Shown: positions 18,378 through 26,785 of the stretch, piece by piece
How positions within the stretch are numbered: the first letter of the stretch is position 1
Layout: the number at the start of each line of letters is the position of its first letter
Origin: DASREM01 sp035652095
GTDB taxonomy: Bacteria > Acidobacteriota > Terriglobia > Terriglobales > Acidobacteriaceae
NCBI GenBank assembly: GCA_035652095.1
Contig: DASREM010000003.1
Coordinates: forward strand, 62,001 to 126,000
Direction of reading: 5' to 3'
DNA: 64,000 nt
Notes under the pieces: model-generated
Databases searched by the model: none
Told to the model about the DNA's origin: nothing
Seen by the model: only the letters and a program-made list of their open reading frames with translations
Position numbers and translations under genes: made by a program

Positions 18378-19988
18378 CTAACTGCGCCAATAACTGACAG
18401 CAATCCCCGCCAGGATGCATAGGGTGACCGCGAACACGCCTACAAGGTCCCGGATTGCTGCGCGTTGCTCCTGTTGTTCCTCTTGTGGCGTTACCAGGGG
18501 TGGAATCTGCGTCAGAAATTCTGCGGAGATCAGCTTCTTGAATTCTTTTTCAGAGTAGATCCGGTCGTCGGTGAATTCGGCTCCCGCTACTCCCGCGATC
18601 CCGAGGACGATACCGGCGAACAATCCGATGCAGGTAAGCTTGAACCGGTTGGGAGAATACGGCTTTGTCGGCAGGCTGGGCGGATCAAGGATCCGGAAGT
18701 TCTCTCCCTCCTGGCGTTTCTCAAGATTCGTAGCCAACTCGGATTGATTCTTCTTGCCCAGAAGGGACTCGTAGTCCGTCCTCGATTGATCGTAATCGCG
18801 ACTCAGGTCCGCTAACTGCTGCTCCCGGACCGGCGTCTGGTTCAGTCTTCCCTGGTATTCCCCGATCTTCGCCTTGAGTTCCTTCACGGTTTGTTGCCGG
18901 TTGGCGATTTCTATCTGGTTGGCCTTCAGCTGGCTCTGCACTTCCATCATCGGCGAGATGTGGCCGGCGGGCGCTTCGGGAAATTCCGCTGTGGAACCGC
19001 TGTCTGATCGCCCTGCCGTCGCCTTGTTCCTGAGATCGGCCGCAATCTGCTGCTTCATCCTTTCGGTTTTGGCAATCTGCTCTTTCAGCTTACGAATATC
19101 GGGATGCTTCTCCGTGTAATGGGAGCTGAGATCCGCCATCTGTGCGTGCAGTCTTTCCAGTTCCTGGTCGATCGCAGGCAATCCCATCGGAGCCGCATCG
19201 GCACTCCTGACCGAAGTCTCAACGCTGCGGTATTGAGCCAGCAACGATTCAAGATAAGTGTTCTGCTGTTTGGCCCGTCCCAGCGCATCCTGTTCGGCCG
19301 TGAGTTGGTTTTGAAAGCCGGAGAGAATCTGGATGTTGCTCTCGAGCTGAGTCGGAAGCTCGCCGAGATACTTGTCTTTGTACTCCCGCACCCGCTTTTC
19401 CTGCTCCGCCAGGCGGCGGCGCGCTTCTTCTAACTGGCTTCCCAGGAACTGCGTAGTGTTGGCCGACTGACGTTGCCGCACTTCGAGGTTTTCGCTGATA
19501 AAGAGAGTTGTTAACTCGCTGGTGACGGCCTGCGCGGTGTGCGGATCGCTCGCGGAAAACGATATGTTGAATGCCGTCAACTCGTCTTTCCCGGGCGAAC
19601 GGACCAACTCGATATCGATGTCCTTCCGCATGCGTTCGACCAGATCGTCCGGCGTCAGGCGGCCTCTATCCTTCTTATAGAGGTTCAGCATCTCGATGAT
19701 GTGCAACAAACGGGTCCGGCTCAGGATTTGCTGGCTGATGCTGTCCAACCGGTTTTGCAGGTCCCCGGTGATGTTGGACACGACGTATTGCTGCGGAACT
19801 GTCGGTTGCTCAACCAGAATCAGGGTTCCCGAGCGATACACTGACGGCAGCAGCCACCCGGCTGAAAACATGACTAACCAGGCTCCGAACAAAGGCAGAA
19901 AGAAATACCAGCAGCGCCGGCGGGCGAGCCGCCAATACTCCCTCAGGTCGGGCTTGTCTCGAGACTTGTCTTCGAAATCGTCTGGCAT
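18378..19988 (-). CDS. Wzz/GumC-type polysaccharide chain-length determinant
   Basis: The protein has 536 residues. It has an N-terminal cytosolic tail, a first membrane segment (YFFLPLFGAWLVMFSAGWL), a long coiled-coil periplasmic region (about 180-420) and a second membrane segment (LTCIGLFAGIVLGIAGVAG) after the proline-rich PSLPTKPYSPNR motif. A third hydrophobic helix (VFAVTLCILAGIAVSYW) ends the protein. The GNVR-like stretch before the second membrane span fits GumC-type co-polymerases. It sets chain length and bridges the inner-membrane polymerase to the outer-membrane channel. The kinase domain is separate (CpsD gene), as in Gram-positive-like splits. Confidence 0.92.
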   Translation of the reverse strand: MPDDFEDKSRDKPDLREYWRLARRRCWYFFLPLFGAWLVMFSAGWLLPSVYRSGTLILVEQPTVPQQYVVSNITGDLQNRLDSISQQILSRTRLLHIIEMLNLYKKDRGRLTPDDLVERMRKDIDIELVRSPGKDELTAFNISFSASDPHTAQAVTSELTTLFISENLEVRQRQSANTTQFLGSQLEEARRRLAEQEKRVREYKDKYLGELPTQLESNIQILSGFQNQLTAEQDALGRAKQQNTYLESLLAQYRSVETSVRSADAAPMGLPAIDQELERLHAQMADLSSHYTEKHPDIRKLKEQIAKTERMKQQIAADLRNKATAGRSDSGSTAEFPEAPAGHISPMMEVQSQLKANQIEIANRQQTVKELKAKIGEYQGRLNQTPVREQQLADLSRDYDQSRTDYESLLGKKNQSELATNLEKRQEGENFRILDPPSLPTKPYSPNRFKLTCIGLFAGIVLGIAGVAGAEFTDDRIYSEKEFKKLISAEFLTQIPPLVTPQEEQQEQRAAIRDLVGVFAVTLCILAGIAVSYWRS

Positions 19989-19991
19989 CTC

Positions 19992-21356
19992 TTATCTTCC
20001 CAGCGGTCTGGAGAGCTGATAGGAAACTGAGATCCACGCCCGGTTGTGACTGATGTTCGGAATGCCCTGCCCATTCCCCTGGAGTTGAAAGGCTCGCGCA
20101 TAGCCCAACGTCAAGCCCAGATTCGTGGCGAAGGTGCGGTTGACGCTGACGCTGCCGAGTGCGCTCGTTACCGCTGAGTACGGCGTCGGCACCTGGCCAA
20201 CAGCATCACTCTGTCCGTAGTTCGCTGCGAAGCTGACGGTGTATTGCCGTGAAAGCTGGCGGCGGAACGTGCCATCTACGCTGGTCAGATTGACTGCACC
20301 GAGCAAGCCGCCTCCATCGCTGAGCGTCCGCGATGCATTGACAGTGACCCCGGTATGTAACCCGTTCCAAACGTAGCTGCCGCCGGCGGTAGTCGACCAG
20401 GATTTCTGTGGGACCGCAATCGCGAGTATCTGAATCCGCGGCAACACGACCGACGGCACCACGACATCCATCATCGTCTGCGTGTGCTGGGGTCCGGCAA
20501 AGAACGCCAGTGTCATTGTCGGCCGCAACTGCAGGGTGTAAGCGGCAAGGACGCTGTGCGCTGTCATGTCGTTGGCGAGCGGTGAAAAGGAAAACTTCTG
20601 GAATCGATAGATGGCGCCCAAGAAATGCCGGGCCGAGATCCTATGGTTGAAGTAGGCCTCCGCCTCTTTGGAATCCGTATCCACCAGGCTGGTGCCGACG
20701 GGCGCGTCCTTGTAATGCGATTGGTAGAAAGTGGCGCTGCCGCCCAAGGCGCTGCTCGCGCTGAATTGATCGTTGATCTGCACCGTCGCGTTGTTGCTGT
20801 TGATTTTTGCCAGGGGCAGGATCACGGAAGAATTCGGCTGCTGCAGAATGGTTCCCGGAGCAAGTCCCGCATTCTGGCTGGACTGATCGAACAGGCTCGT
20901 AGCCATCAGGTAACGATCAAACAGTGTGAGATCGATGTGCGGGGCCAGGCGTATCGTCGTGTGCAATCCGAAGTCGTGCGAACCCTGGTTGTAAGAGCTG
21001 AACCTCTGATGAACTGCGAAGCCGCCGGCATAGCTCAGCCTCCAGTTCATTCGGCTCCGCGATTGTCGGAGCGCGATGTTCGGGAACATCGAAAACGTCG
21101 TATCCGACATCCGGTCACCCGCAGTATTTAAGGCATTGTCGTCAAACGACGTCCCAAAGCTGAACCCCGCATCGAGGTAATTCGTGCGTTCAAGTTCAGG
21201 TGCAAATTGCGCCGTGCCGGTCACGAACGGAGCCGATATCCTGGGCGCGTTGGTGGTCGAAAGCGCGGCATCTGCAGGTACAGGGTCCTGCCCCCGGGCA
21301 TGATTGTGCAGGATCCCAAGCATCAAGAGCACCACGACTATGTATTTTGAGCGCAT
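19992..21356 (-). CDS. Outer-membrane beta-barrel protein of the exopolysaccharide operon
   Basis: The protein has 454 residues from ATG 21356, with a signal peptide (MRSKYIVVVLLMLGILHNHA, cut near ARGQ). The rest alternates polar and hydrophobic residues with frequent aromatic ends, as in 14-18-strand barrels (for example RMNWRLSYAGGFAVHQRFS and ARHFLGAIYRFQKFSF). It resembles the barrel proteins found in XrtA-associated loci and may be the outer-membrane pore or a gliding-type assembly partner. The start at 21356 is chosen over 21377, which would overlap the upstream export gene; a GAGGG site precedes it. Confidence 0.82.
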   Translation of the reverse strand: MRSKYIVVVLLMLGILHNHARGQDPVPADAALSTTNAPRISAPFVTGTAQFAPELERTNYLDAGFSFGTSFDDNALNTAGDRMSDTTFSMFPNIALRQSRSRMNWRLSYAGGFAVHQRFSSYNQGSHDFGLHTTIRLAPHIDLTLFDRYLMATSLFDQSSQNAGLAPGTILQQPNSSVILPLAKINSNNATVQINDQFSASSALGGSATFYQSHYKDAPVGTSLVDTDSKEAEAYFNHRISARHFLGAIYRFQKFSFSPLANDMTAHSVLAAYTLQLRPTMTLAFFAGPQHTQTMMDVVVPSVVLPRIQILAIAVPQKSWSTTAGGSYVWNGLHTGVTVNASRTLSDGGGLLGAVNLTSVDGTFRRQLSRQYTVSFAANYGQSDAVGQVPTPYSAVTSALGSVSVNRTFATNLGLTLGYARAFQLQGNGQGIPNISHNRAWISVSYQLSRPLGR

Positions 21357-21363
21357 GTGACCC

Positions 21364-22029
21364 TCAGGGGACCACAACCGTGTCCCGCGGTTCGAGCCTG
21401 ATGTTCTGCTCCGGGTTTCGGCCTTTGATCACGTCTTTGTAGTTGAAGGCAAGGCGGACTTGCGTGCCGTCAGGCTTTGGCCGGAGTACGTACACCGACT
21501 TCTGTTTGGCGAAGTCCCGAAATCCGCCCGACAGGGCGATAGCATCAAGCACCGTCATGGCGTTGGTGAGCTGATAAGATCCCGGACGCGTCACCTGCCC
21601 AAGAACATTGAATCGCTGGCTCTTGATCTCCTGGACGATGACCGTGACGTCGGGCTCGGAGATGTAACTCTGCAGCTTGCTGGCGATTGCAATTTCCAAC
21701 TGTTTCGGCGTCTGCCCGCCAGCCTGTACTTCGCCCACCAGGGGCAGTGAGATCTTGCCATCCGAGCGCACCGGAACCGCCCGGGAAATGTCCGGCTCCT
21801 TCCAGACGTTAACCGCCAGCACATCATCGGTTCCGATGATGAATCCATCATCGTGCGGCTTTCCGCTGGAGCCGCGCATAGAAATGTCGGCATCCCCTGC
21901 TCTCGCTATCTGGGTTGGAGTGCTCGGCTGATGATCTCCCGCGCCCGACTGCGCCCAGGACTGGGAGGAAATCAGTAGCAAAAAGAATGTCACCAAACAA
22001 AGAGGGAGTCGTAATTCTTGAGTTCTCAT
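21364..22029 (-). CDS. Polysaccharide export protein (Wza/GumB-like, SLBB domain)
   Basis: The protein has 221 residues from ATG 22029, which has a GAGGAG ribosome site. A signal peptide (LPLCLVTFFLLLISSQSWA) precedes the export domain: IIGTDDVLAVNVWKEPDIS, VRSDGKISLPLVGEV and ISEPDVTVIV, followed by one SLBB domain (FNVLGQVTRPGSYQL to SGGFRDFA). It should form the periplasmic/outer-membrane part of the polysaccharide export channel. There is no lipobox cysteine, which differs from Wza, and only one SLBB domain, which resembles GumB. Confidence 0.93.
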   Translation of the reverse strand: MRTQELRLPLCLVTFFLLLISSQSWAQSGAGDHQPSTPTQIARAGDADISMRGSSGKPHDDGFIIGTDDVLAVNVWKEPDISRAVPVRSDGKISLPLVGEVQAGGQTPKQLEIAIASKLQSYISEPDVTVIVQEIKSQRFNVLGQVTRPGSYQLTNAMTVLDAIALSGGFRDFAKQKSVYVLRPKPDGTQVRLAFNYKDVIKGRNPEQNIRLEPRDTVVVP

Positions 22030-22066
22030 ACATGTCTCCTCGACGAAGTTCGAAGTGACGCTGCTG

Positions 22067-23575
22067 CTAGTTGCCGGGGCCGTTTGCTTTGGATCCATGA
22101 ATGCCCATGTGCGGTGAGAGATACGGGGGCGGACTCATCCGGTATTGCTCGATCTTGTATAAAAGCGTCCGGTAGCTGACCTGCAGGAGTTTCGCCGCCG
22201 CCTTGCGGTTCCAGCGGGTCTGGTCCAGAGCGTCAGCGATCGCAGTTCTTTCCGCTTCGCCTCGCACACTCCGCACCAGCGACTTGAGACTCGAACTGCG
22301 TTCCTGCGGGAAAACGTTGTTGCCGGTTGAGATCTCGGCTGATTCTGACGATTCCCAGGAATGGCGGTTCAAGACGTCACTGCGCCGTGTTAATTCCAAC
22401 TCGCGGGTGAGCAAATCTGCGTCACCAACCACCAGGTAACGTTTGACGAAATTTTCCAGTTCTCTCAGGTTCCCCGGCCACGGATAGGACTGGCACATAT
22501 CGATGATTTCTGGTGAAAAACTTCGTGCCGGCAGCTTGTAATGTCTGGCTAACTGGTGCATGAAATGCGCCAGTAACAAGGGGATCTCTTGCTTGCGCTG
22601 GCGCAGCGGAGGCACGTGCATGGTAAACGCGCTCAGGCTGTAATAAAGGTCCTCGCGCAGCGCCTTCCCGGCAAGCGCCTGGTCAATGTTGTTCTTGGTC
22701 GAAGCTAGAATGCGAAGGTCGATTTCGACCGGGGTCTCTCCGCCGATCCGGCAAAGTTGATTTTCCTGCAGCAGCCGTAGCAACTTGAGCTGAAGGCCGT
22801 TTGGCATTTCCGCCACTTCTTCCAGCAGGATCGTGCCCCTGTCACAGAGTTCAAACTGCCCGGCCTTGGTCCTGGTTCCTCCTGCAGCGGAGGTTTGTTC
22901 GTAGCCGAACAACTCAGCTTCCAGCAGTTCGGGAGAGAGTGCCGCGCAGTTGATCTTGAGGAACTTGAATCTGGCCCTGGCTGAAAGCCTATGAATGAGC
23001 CGCGCTGCGACTTCTTTGCCGCACCCGCTCTCGCCTACCAGCAGCACGGGAACATCAACTTGCGCAAGTAGCTCCGCCTGGGTGCGCAGTTTGCGCATGA
23101 CGGGACTCACTCCAATAAATGAAGTGTCGTCGTTGAGTCGTTCAATGTCCGGATCCGCAGCCTCGATAGCCTTGTGGTTGCCATTGTGAGAGATCGGATC
23201 CAGATGGTGCTTGAGCGCGTCTTCAAGCCTCTTTTGATCGAGTGGCCGCACCAGGTATTCTTGTGCACCCAACCGGATCGCCTCGATTCTCTGGGCGGCG
23301 TTGCCCGGATAGGCAAGCAGAATGATCGGAAGCTCTGGTCGCACCCTGCGCAGCCACCTCAGAGTATGCAGGCTGTCCACGTCGCCCCGCGGCAGGTCCA
23401 GCACCAGCAAGTCTGGAGTGGTTCCAGATTGCACCCTCTCAAGGGCCTCCCATCCGCTCTCGGCGTTCTCGATTCGCCACTCGTGGGCCTCTCCCACGTC
23501 CCGCAGGGGACGCAGGGCGGAGGGATCCCTCGTCACCACTAACATCCGGGCTGATTTGATTTCGTTTACTGGCAC
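22067..23575 (-). CDS. NtrC-family response regulator with degenerate sigma54-activation and phosphorylation sites
   Basis: The protein has 502 residues. A receiver domain (10-125) keeps the putative Asp (D60 in LLVLDLPRG), but the acidic pocket reads VVTRD and the conserved Lys is Arg (VRPLD). An AAA+ domain follows, with Walker A GESGCGKE (181-188). The GAFTGA loop that contacts sigma54 is replaced by TSAAGG (228-233), Walker B has LEE for LDE (251-253), and the second arginine-finger position is S313 (LREDLYYSL). A Fis-type helix-turn-helix closes the protein (NRKAAAKLLQVSYRTLLYKI). Intact relatives activate sigma54 promoters of polysaccharide genes; this one probably cannot. It lies second in the operon it may control. 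Confidence 0.92.
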   Translation of the reverse strand: MPVNEIKSARMLVVTRDPSALRPLRDVGEAHEWRIENAESGWEALERVQSGTTPDLLVLDLPRGDVDSLHTLRWLRRVRPELPIILLAYPGNAAQRIEAIRLGAQEYLVRPLDQKRLEDALKHHLDPISHNGNHKAIEAADPDIERLNDDTSFIGVSPVMRKLRTQAELLAQVDVPVLLVGESGCGKEVAARLIHRLSARARFKFLKINCAALSPELLEAELFGYEQTSAAGGTRTKAGQFELCDRGTILLEEVAEMPNGLQLKLLRLLQENQLCRIGGETPVEIDLRILASTKNNIDQALAGKALREDLYYSLSAFTMHVPPLRQRKQEIPLLLAHFMHQLARHYKLPARSFSPEIIDMCQSYPWPGNLRELENFVKRYLVVGDADLLTRELELTRRSDVLNRHSWESSESAEISTGNNVFPQERSSSLKSLVRSVRGEAERTAIADALDQTRWNRKAAAKLLQVSYRTLLYKIEQYRMSPPPYLSPHMGIHGSKANGPGN

Positions 23576-23620
23576 GAACGGGGCTCCTCACGAAAAGAGG
23601 GTAACGATGGGCCCGTACTG

Positions 23621-24196
23621 CTAAATAGGTTGGACGTCGTAGCCTTCGACACGAACGGCTAAGGATCGTTGGATCGCGTCAATGGAGATGACGAGCGTGC
23701 GGTCTCCATTTCGCCCTTGCAGGACGCCCTCGACTCCATCCAGGGCTCCACCGCGGATACGAACCCGCTGACCGATTTTTAGAAAGGGATGACTGGACCA
23801 GGAGAGTTGTTGAGTCATCAGAGTACGAACCGCATCAATCTGTTCTTCTGGGATTGCAATCGCATCCCCTCGCACACCCACAAACCCAAATACACCCTCG
23901 ATGTTGCAAACGCGGTAGCGCTGCTCGTTGGTAAGCTCGAGCTTCACGAAGACATAACAACTGAACAGAGGCATTTCGACCCGCTTGCGGCGGTCTCTCC
24001 ACTGATGAACTTCTGTCACCGTGGGTAAGAATGTTTCCATTCCCCGCTCTTGCAGGCGGTTCACAATCGAGCGCTCGTTCCTGGCACGGGTGACGATCGC
24101 ATACCATTTCTCAGTCCCTGCTGATGCGCGTGCGACCGCGAATGGGCCGTTCGCGATCGGATACGACGAAACCGGGACTTGGATGCTCGCGCTCAT
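23621..24196 (-). CDS. NusG-like transcription elongation factor (RfaH/UpxY type)
   Basis: The protein has 191 residues. The NGN domain starts at KWYAIVTRARNERSIVNRLQ with the typical METFLPTV and MPLFSCYVFVKLEL stretches, and the KOW domain is recognisable at LKIGQRVRIRGGALDGVEG. Specialised NusG paralogues travel with RNA polymerase through long polysaccharide operons and suppress termination. As the first gene of a 24-kb operon it fits that role well. Housekeeping NusG normally lies beside secE and ribosomal genes, which are absent here. Confidence 0.92.
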   Translation of the reverse strand: MSASIQVPVSSYPIANGPFAVARASAGTEKWYAIVTRARNERSIVNRLQERGMETFLPTVTEVHQWRDRRKRVEMPLFSCYVFVKLELTNEQRYRVCNIEGVFGFVGVRGDAIAIPEEQIDAVRTLMTQQLSWSSHPFLKIGQRVRIRGGALDGVEGVLQGRNGDRTLVISIDAIQRSLAVRVEGYDVQPI

Positions 24197-24938
24197 AGCT
24201 TCGCCCTCTCCGTTACATTGCCGGATTCAATTGAAATTTCCACAGTCCTGTAATTTGAAATTCCGGGCGGCGGGAGAGGCTCCACGAAGGAGGTTTTGTG
24301 CCCGTAATGATCGCAGGCTAAGCCCGATTGCAGATGTCTGCAAGAGGTACTCACACCCGGCGAAGCAAGTACTATCGCGGGCCGGGCCAGTTTCACTATT
24401 TGAAAGGAATTGACTCTCACACCGGAGTGCGGGCGGGATTCTCTAGTGCTAGAGAAGATCGGGCCTCATGCGAGGTGGGACGATTTGCATGGAAATCAGC
24501 CGAGACACTCTGGCCGCCAAACTACGAACTGGCTCACAAATCATGATGTTGTAGGTTTATCTCGCTACTGCCCTCGAGTCATCCACAGTAGCATTCGTGA
24601 AAATTGCAGTTTGTGGACTGGCGCGCAATATTGTTGAGTTCAGAGACATTGCAACTCGCGTGCGAAGAGGTCGCAATTTTCTGCGAAATGCCCTTGATAC
24701 GGGACGAGGTTCGAGGTACATTGAATGACACATAATCTGGTTGTGCGTCACTTCCCCTAGTTGCTTTATGGTTGGCTGTAGAAGTTGCGCGCACTTAGCT
24801 CCGGTTCATACTCTGGCCTCCCCCCGATAGTGTTACTTCCCTCTCTCGTAACAGAAAACTGAGCTCGTCATAATTTCTACAATTCGACCTTGGGCCACGA
24901 CTCAATGAGATGTATCGCACGATTGCGTTGGAGGAACC
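24197..24938. promoter_or_regulatory. 742-base divergent intergenic region and operon leader
   Basis: I see no supported gene in this stretch. It must hold the promoters of the minus-strand polysaccharide operon and of the plus-strand regulator. A perfect six-base dyad, TGTTAC (24831-24836) and GTAACA (24848-24853), lies about 85 bases before the regulator start and is a candidate operator. Near 24226-24262 an AT-rich motif is repeated (GAAATTTC and TTTGAAATTCC) just upstream of the NusG-like gene. No convincing sigma54 GG-N10-GC site was found by eye on either strand. Confidence 0.4.
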
Positions 24939-26000
24939 ATGGCACCCACATCGTTTCCCGAAGGCAAGAAGATCCGTGTCTTTCTGGCCGACAGCAGTCC
25001 TATCCACACTCGTCTTCTGACCGAGGCGCTTCGAAACGATAGCCGCCTGGAGGTAATTGGCTCGACCACTTGTGCCAATGCCCTGGTTGCAGAAGCTGCC
25101 CGGCATGCCCCGAATGTCGCCGTCATCAGTTCCAATCTGGATGATGAACCGACTCGTGGTTTTGAAATTGTGCGCGAGTTACGCGCCTCGAATCCGCAAA
25201 TTCGAGTTGTCATGTTGCTCCATTCCCACAGCCGCGAGACGATTCTCGAAGCCTTCCGGGCCGGTGCACGAGGTATTTTCAGCCGCACCGAGTCTGTCGA
25301 GAACCTATGCAAGTGCGTCCACTGCGTGCATGAAGGCCAGGTTTGGGCCACTGGGGAGCACATGGCCTACGCCTTGGAAGCGTTGGCCTCGGCGCCCACC
25401 TTCCGCGCCACAGACGCGAAGGGCCTGAATCTGCTGAGCAAGCGCGAACTGCAGGTCGTGCAAAGCCTGGCGGAAGGTCTTACAAATCGCGAGATCGCCG
25501 AACGCATGAAGCTGAGCCAGCACACCGTCAAGAACTATCTATTCCGGGTCTTTGAGAAGTTGGGCGTCTCCAACCGCGTGGAATTACTTTTCATGACGAT
25601 GAGCCAGACTGGCTCGCGCACGTCCGACCCCGAGAATTCCGCTTCCCGCGCAATGCCCGACTTGGACGCCTGTCAACGTGGTGCAGAGGAAGGCTTTCCC
25701 TCCGCACAAATGGTGCTTGCCGAAATGTACCGTGCGGGGAAAGGCGTCCCGAAAGATCCGGTGGCCGCTTACATGTGGTATCTCATCTGCGAACAGAGCA
25801 GCCAGGACCTGATGGACGACCTAAAGAACCAGAGGGAGAACCTTTCCAGATCTCTCTCCGCTGAACAGCTCGCAGAAGCCCGGAAGAGGGCCTCACAATA
25901 CATGAAGAGAACCGCAGGGTCCCATGCTCTCTTCCCCGCTGACGGGCTCACGCAAGTCGTTGCCGGCCTAATGTGTGCAGCGATGGTCAGTCTGTTCTGA
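24939..26000 (+). CDS. LuxR/NarL-type regulator with phosphorylation-dead receiver and Sel1 repeat
   Basis: The protein has 353 residues. Its receiver-like domain (11-125) has Ser at the phospho-acceptor position (S64 in NVAVISSNL), a weakened acidic pocket (LADSSP) and Arg for the conserved Lys (FSRTES). A GerE/LuxR helix-turn-helix follows (LSKRELQVV to KLGVSNRVELL). The C-terminal part carries a Sel1/TPR-like repeat (SAQMVLAEMYRAGKGV then AAYMWY) and a final hydrophobic segment. DNA binding is expected; control by phosphorylation is not. Sel1 suggests a protein partner as signal. An AGGA ribosome site (GTTGGAGGAACC) precedes ATG 24939. It faces away from the polysaccharide operon. Confidence 0.9.
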   Translation: MAPTSFPEGKKIRVFLADSSPIHTRLLTEALRNDSRLEVIGSTTCANALVAEAARHAPNVAVISSNLDDEPTRGFEIVRELRASNPQIRVVMLLHSHSRETILEAFRAGARGIFSRTESVENLCKCVHCVHEGQVWATGEHMAYALEALASAPTFRATDAKGLNLLSKRELQVVQSLAEGLTNREIAERMKLSQHTVKNYLFRVFEKLGVSNRVELLFMTMSQTGSRTSDPENSASRAMPDLDACQRGAEEGFPSAQMVLAEMYRAGKGVPKDPVAAYMWYLICEQSSQDLMDDLKNQRENLSRSLSAEQLAEARKRASQYMKRTAGSHALFPADGLTQVVAGLMCAAMVSLF

Positions 26001-26271
26001 ACTGAGGCAACCAGATTCTGGGGATGACCCTGCCTCGCCATGGCTGCGGCGCATGCCTGGTTCGGCTTCGTAGATCTTTTTCGTGCACGAGTCCCAATCG
26101 TGCCTACGCGCTTAGAAAGCTCGCGGCTTGAGCTCGCAGTGCGCTTTCCGGTTTGAACCCGCGAGGGTTGGTTGAGATGTTTCCCTGCAGGTCGTGAATC
26201 TCGTCCAGAGTCGAAACAGCGCGCCGCCATTCGGCCCACCGTTCCTTTCGGGAGGAACCATTAAATTTCGA
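26001..26271. other. Intergenic stretch upstream of the PerR promoter
   Basis: These bases hold no supported gene, repeat or terminator. GGAGG at about 26251-26255 is not followed by a usable frame. Together with the promoter entry this accounts for the 317-base gap between the LuxR-type gene and perR. Confidence 0.4.
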
Positions 26272-26317
26272 TTGACACGGTCCCGGAGAGTTTTATACTC
26301 ATTCTTATTCAATAATT
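26272..26317 (+). promoter_or_regulatory. Sigma70-type promoter with overlapping AT-rich operator of the perR-katG operon
   Basis: A consensus -35 TTGACA (26272-26277) and a near-consensus -10 TATACT (26294-26299) are separated by 16 bases. Transcription should begin near 26306. A perfect palindrome TTATT-C-AATAA (26305-26315), inside a 7-1-7 type AT-rich dyad, lies on the start site, where a Fur/PerR repressor would block initiation. The downstream ATG at 26318 is only about 12 bases from the expected start and has no ribosome site. Confidence 0.7.
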
Positions 26318-26746
26318 ATGCGATTTAACCATGAGCAGTTCCGCGAACTGGCCGCGAAGCACGGCTTGGCCGTCACGCACCAGCGCCAGGTGGTCTACGA
26401 GGCCGTCATCGCTTCTCACGGACACCATTCTCCGGAAGACATTTACGCGGCCGTCCGGCGTCGCATCCCATCCATTTCTCTTGCTACCGTTTACAACAAT
26501 CTGCGCCTGTTCGTTGAGCGCGGCCTTTTGCGAGAGGTGTCGCCGCACGCCTCCACCTTGTTGGTGGACGGCAATCTCAAACCCCATCATCACCTGGTTT
26601 GCTCGCGCTGCAAATCGGTGCAAGACATCGAAGGTGATTTCATCGACTTCAAACGCTTGTCTCCGCACGTTCCGCACGGATTTGATCTGACGCAACCCGT
26701 GGTTGAGGTCTTCGGACTCTGCCGCCAGTGCAGCGCCAAACATTAA
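26318..26746 (+). CDS. perR: Fur-family peroxide-responsive repressor, PerR-like
   Basis: The protein has 142 residues. A winged-helix DNA-binding half (HQRQVVYEAVIAS to ATVYNNLRLFVERGLL) precedes a dimerisation half with two CxxC pairs (C95/C98 and C135/C138) for structural zinc. Metal-site residues include D84, H90-H92 and D103. Asp, not Glu, at the last position (SVQDIE) is the published feature that separates PerR from Fur. Its direct partner katG, 39 bases downstream, supports a peroxide role. It probably represses itself and katG through the dyad at its own promoter. No ribosome site is visible, so translation may be leaderless or start differently. Confidence 0.85.
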   Translation: MRFNHEQFRELAAKHGLAVTHQRQVVYEAVIASHGHHSPEDIYAAVRRRIPSISLATVYNNLRLFVERGLLREVSPHASTLLVDGNLKPHHHLVCSRCKSVQDIEGDFIDFKRLSPHVPHGFDLTQPVVEVFGLCRQCSAKH

Positions 26747-26785
26747 TTTGCCCAGGCAATATTGGGACTACAAGGAAGATAAAAC

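Noticed and set aside
24590..24640. Possible sigma54 site TGGCGCGCAATATTGTT
   Set aside because: The spacing between GG and the downstream G is one base too long and the -12 element lacks GC.
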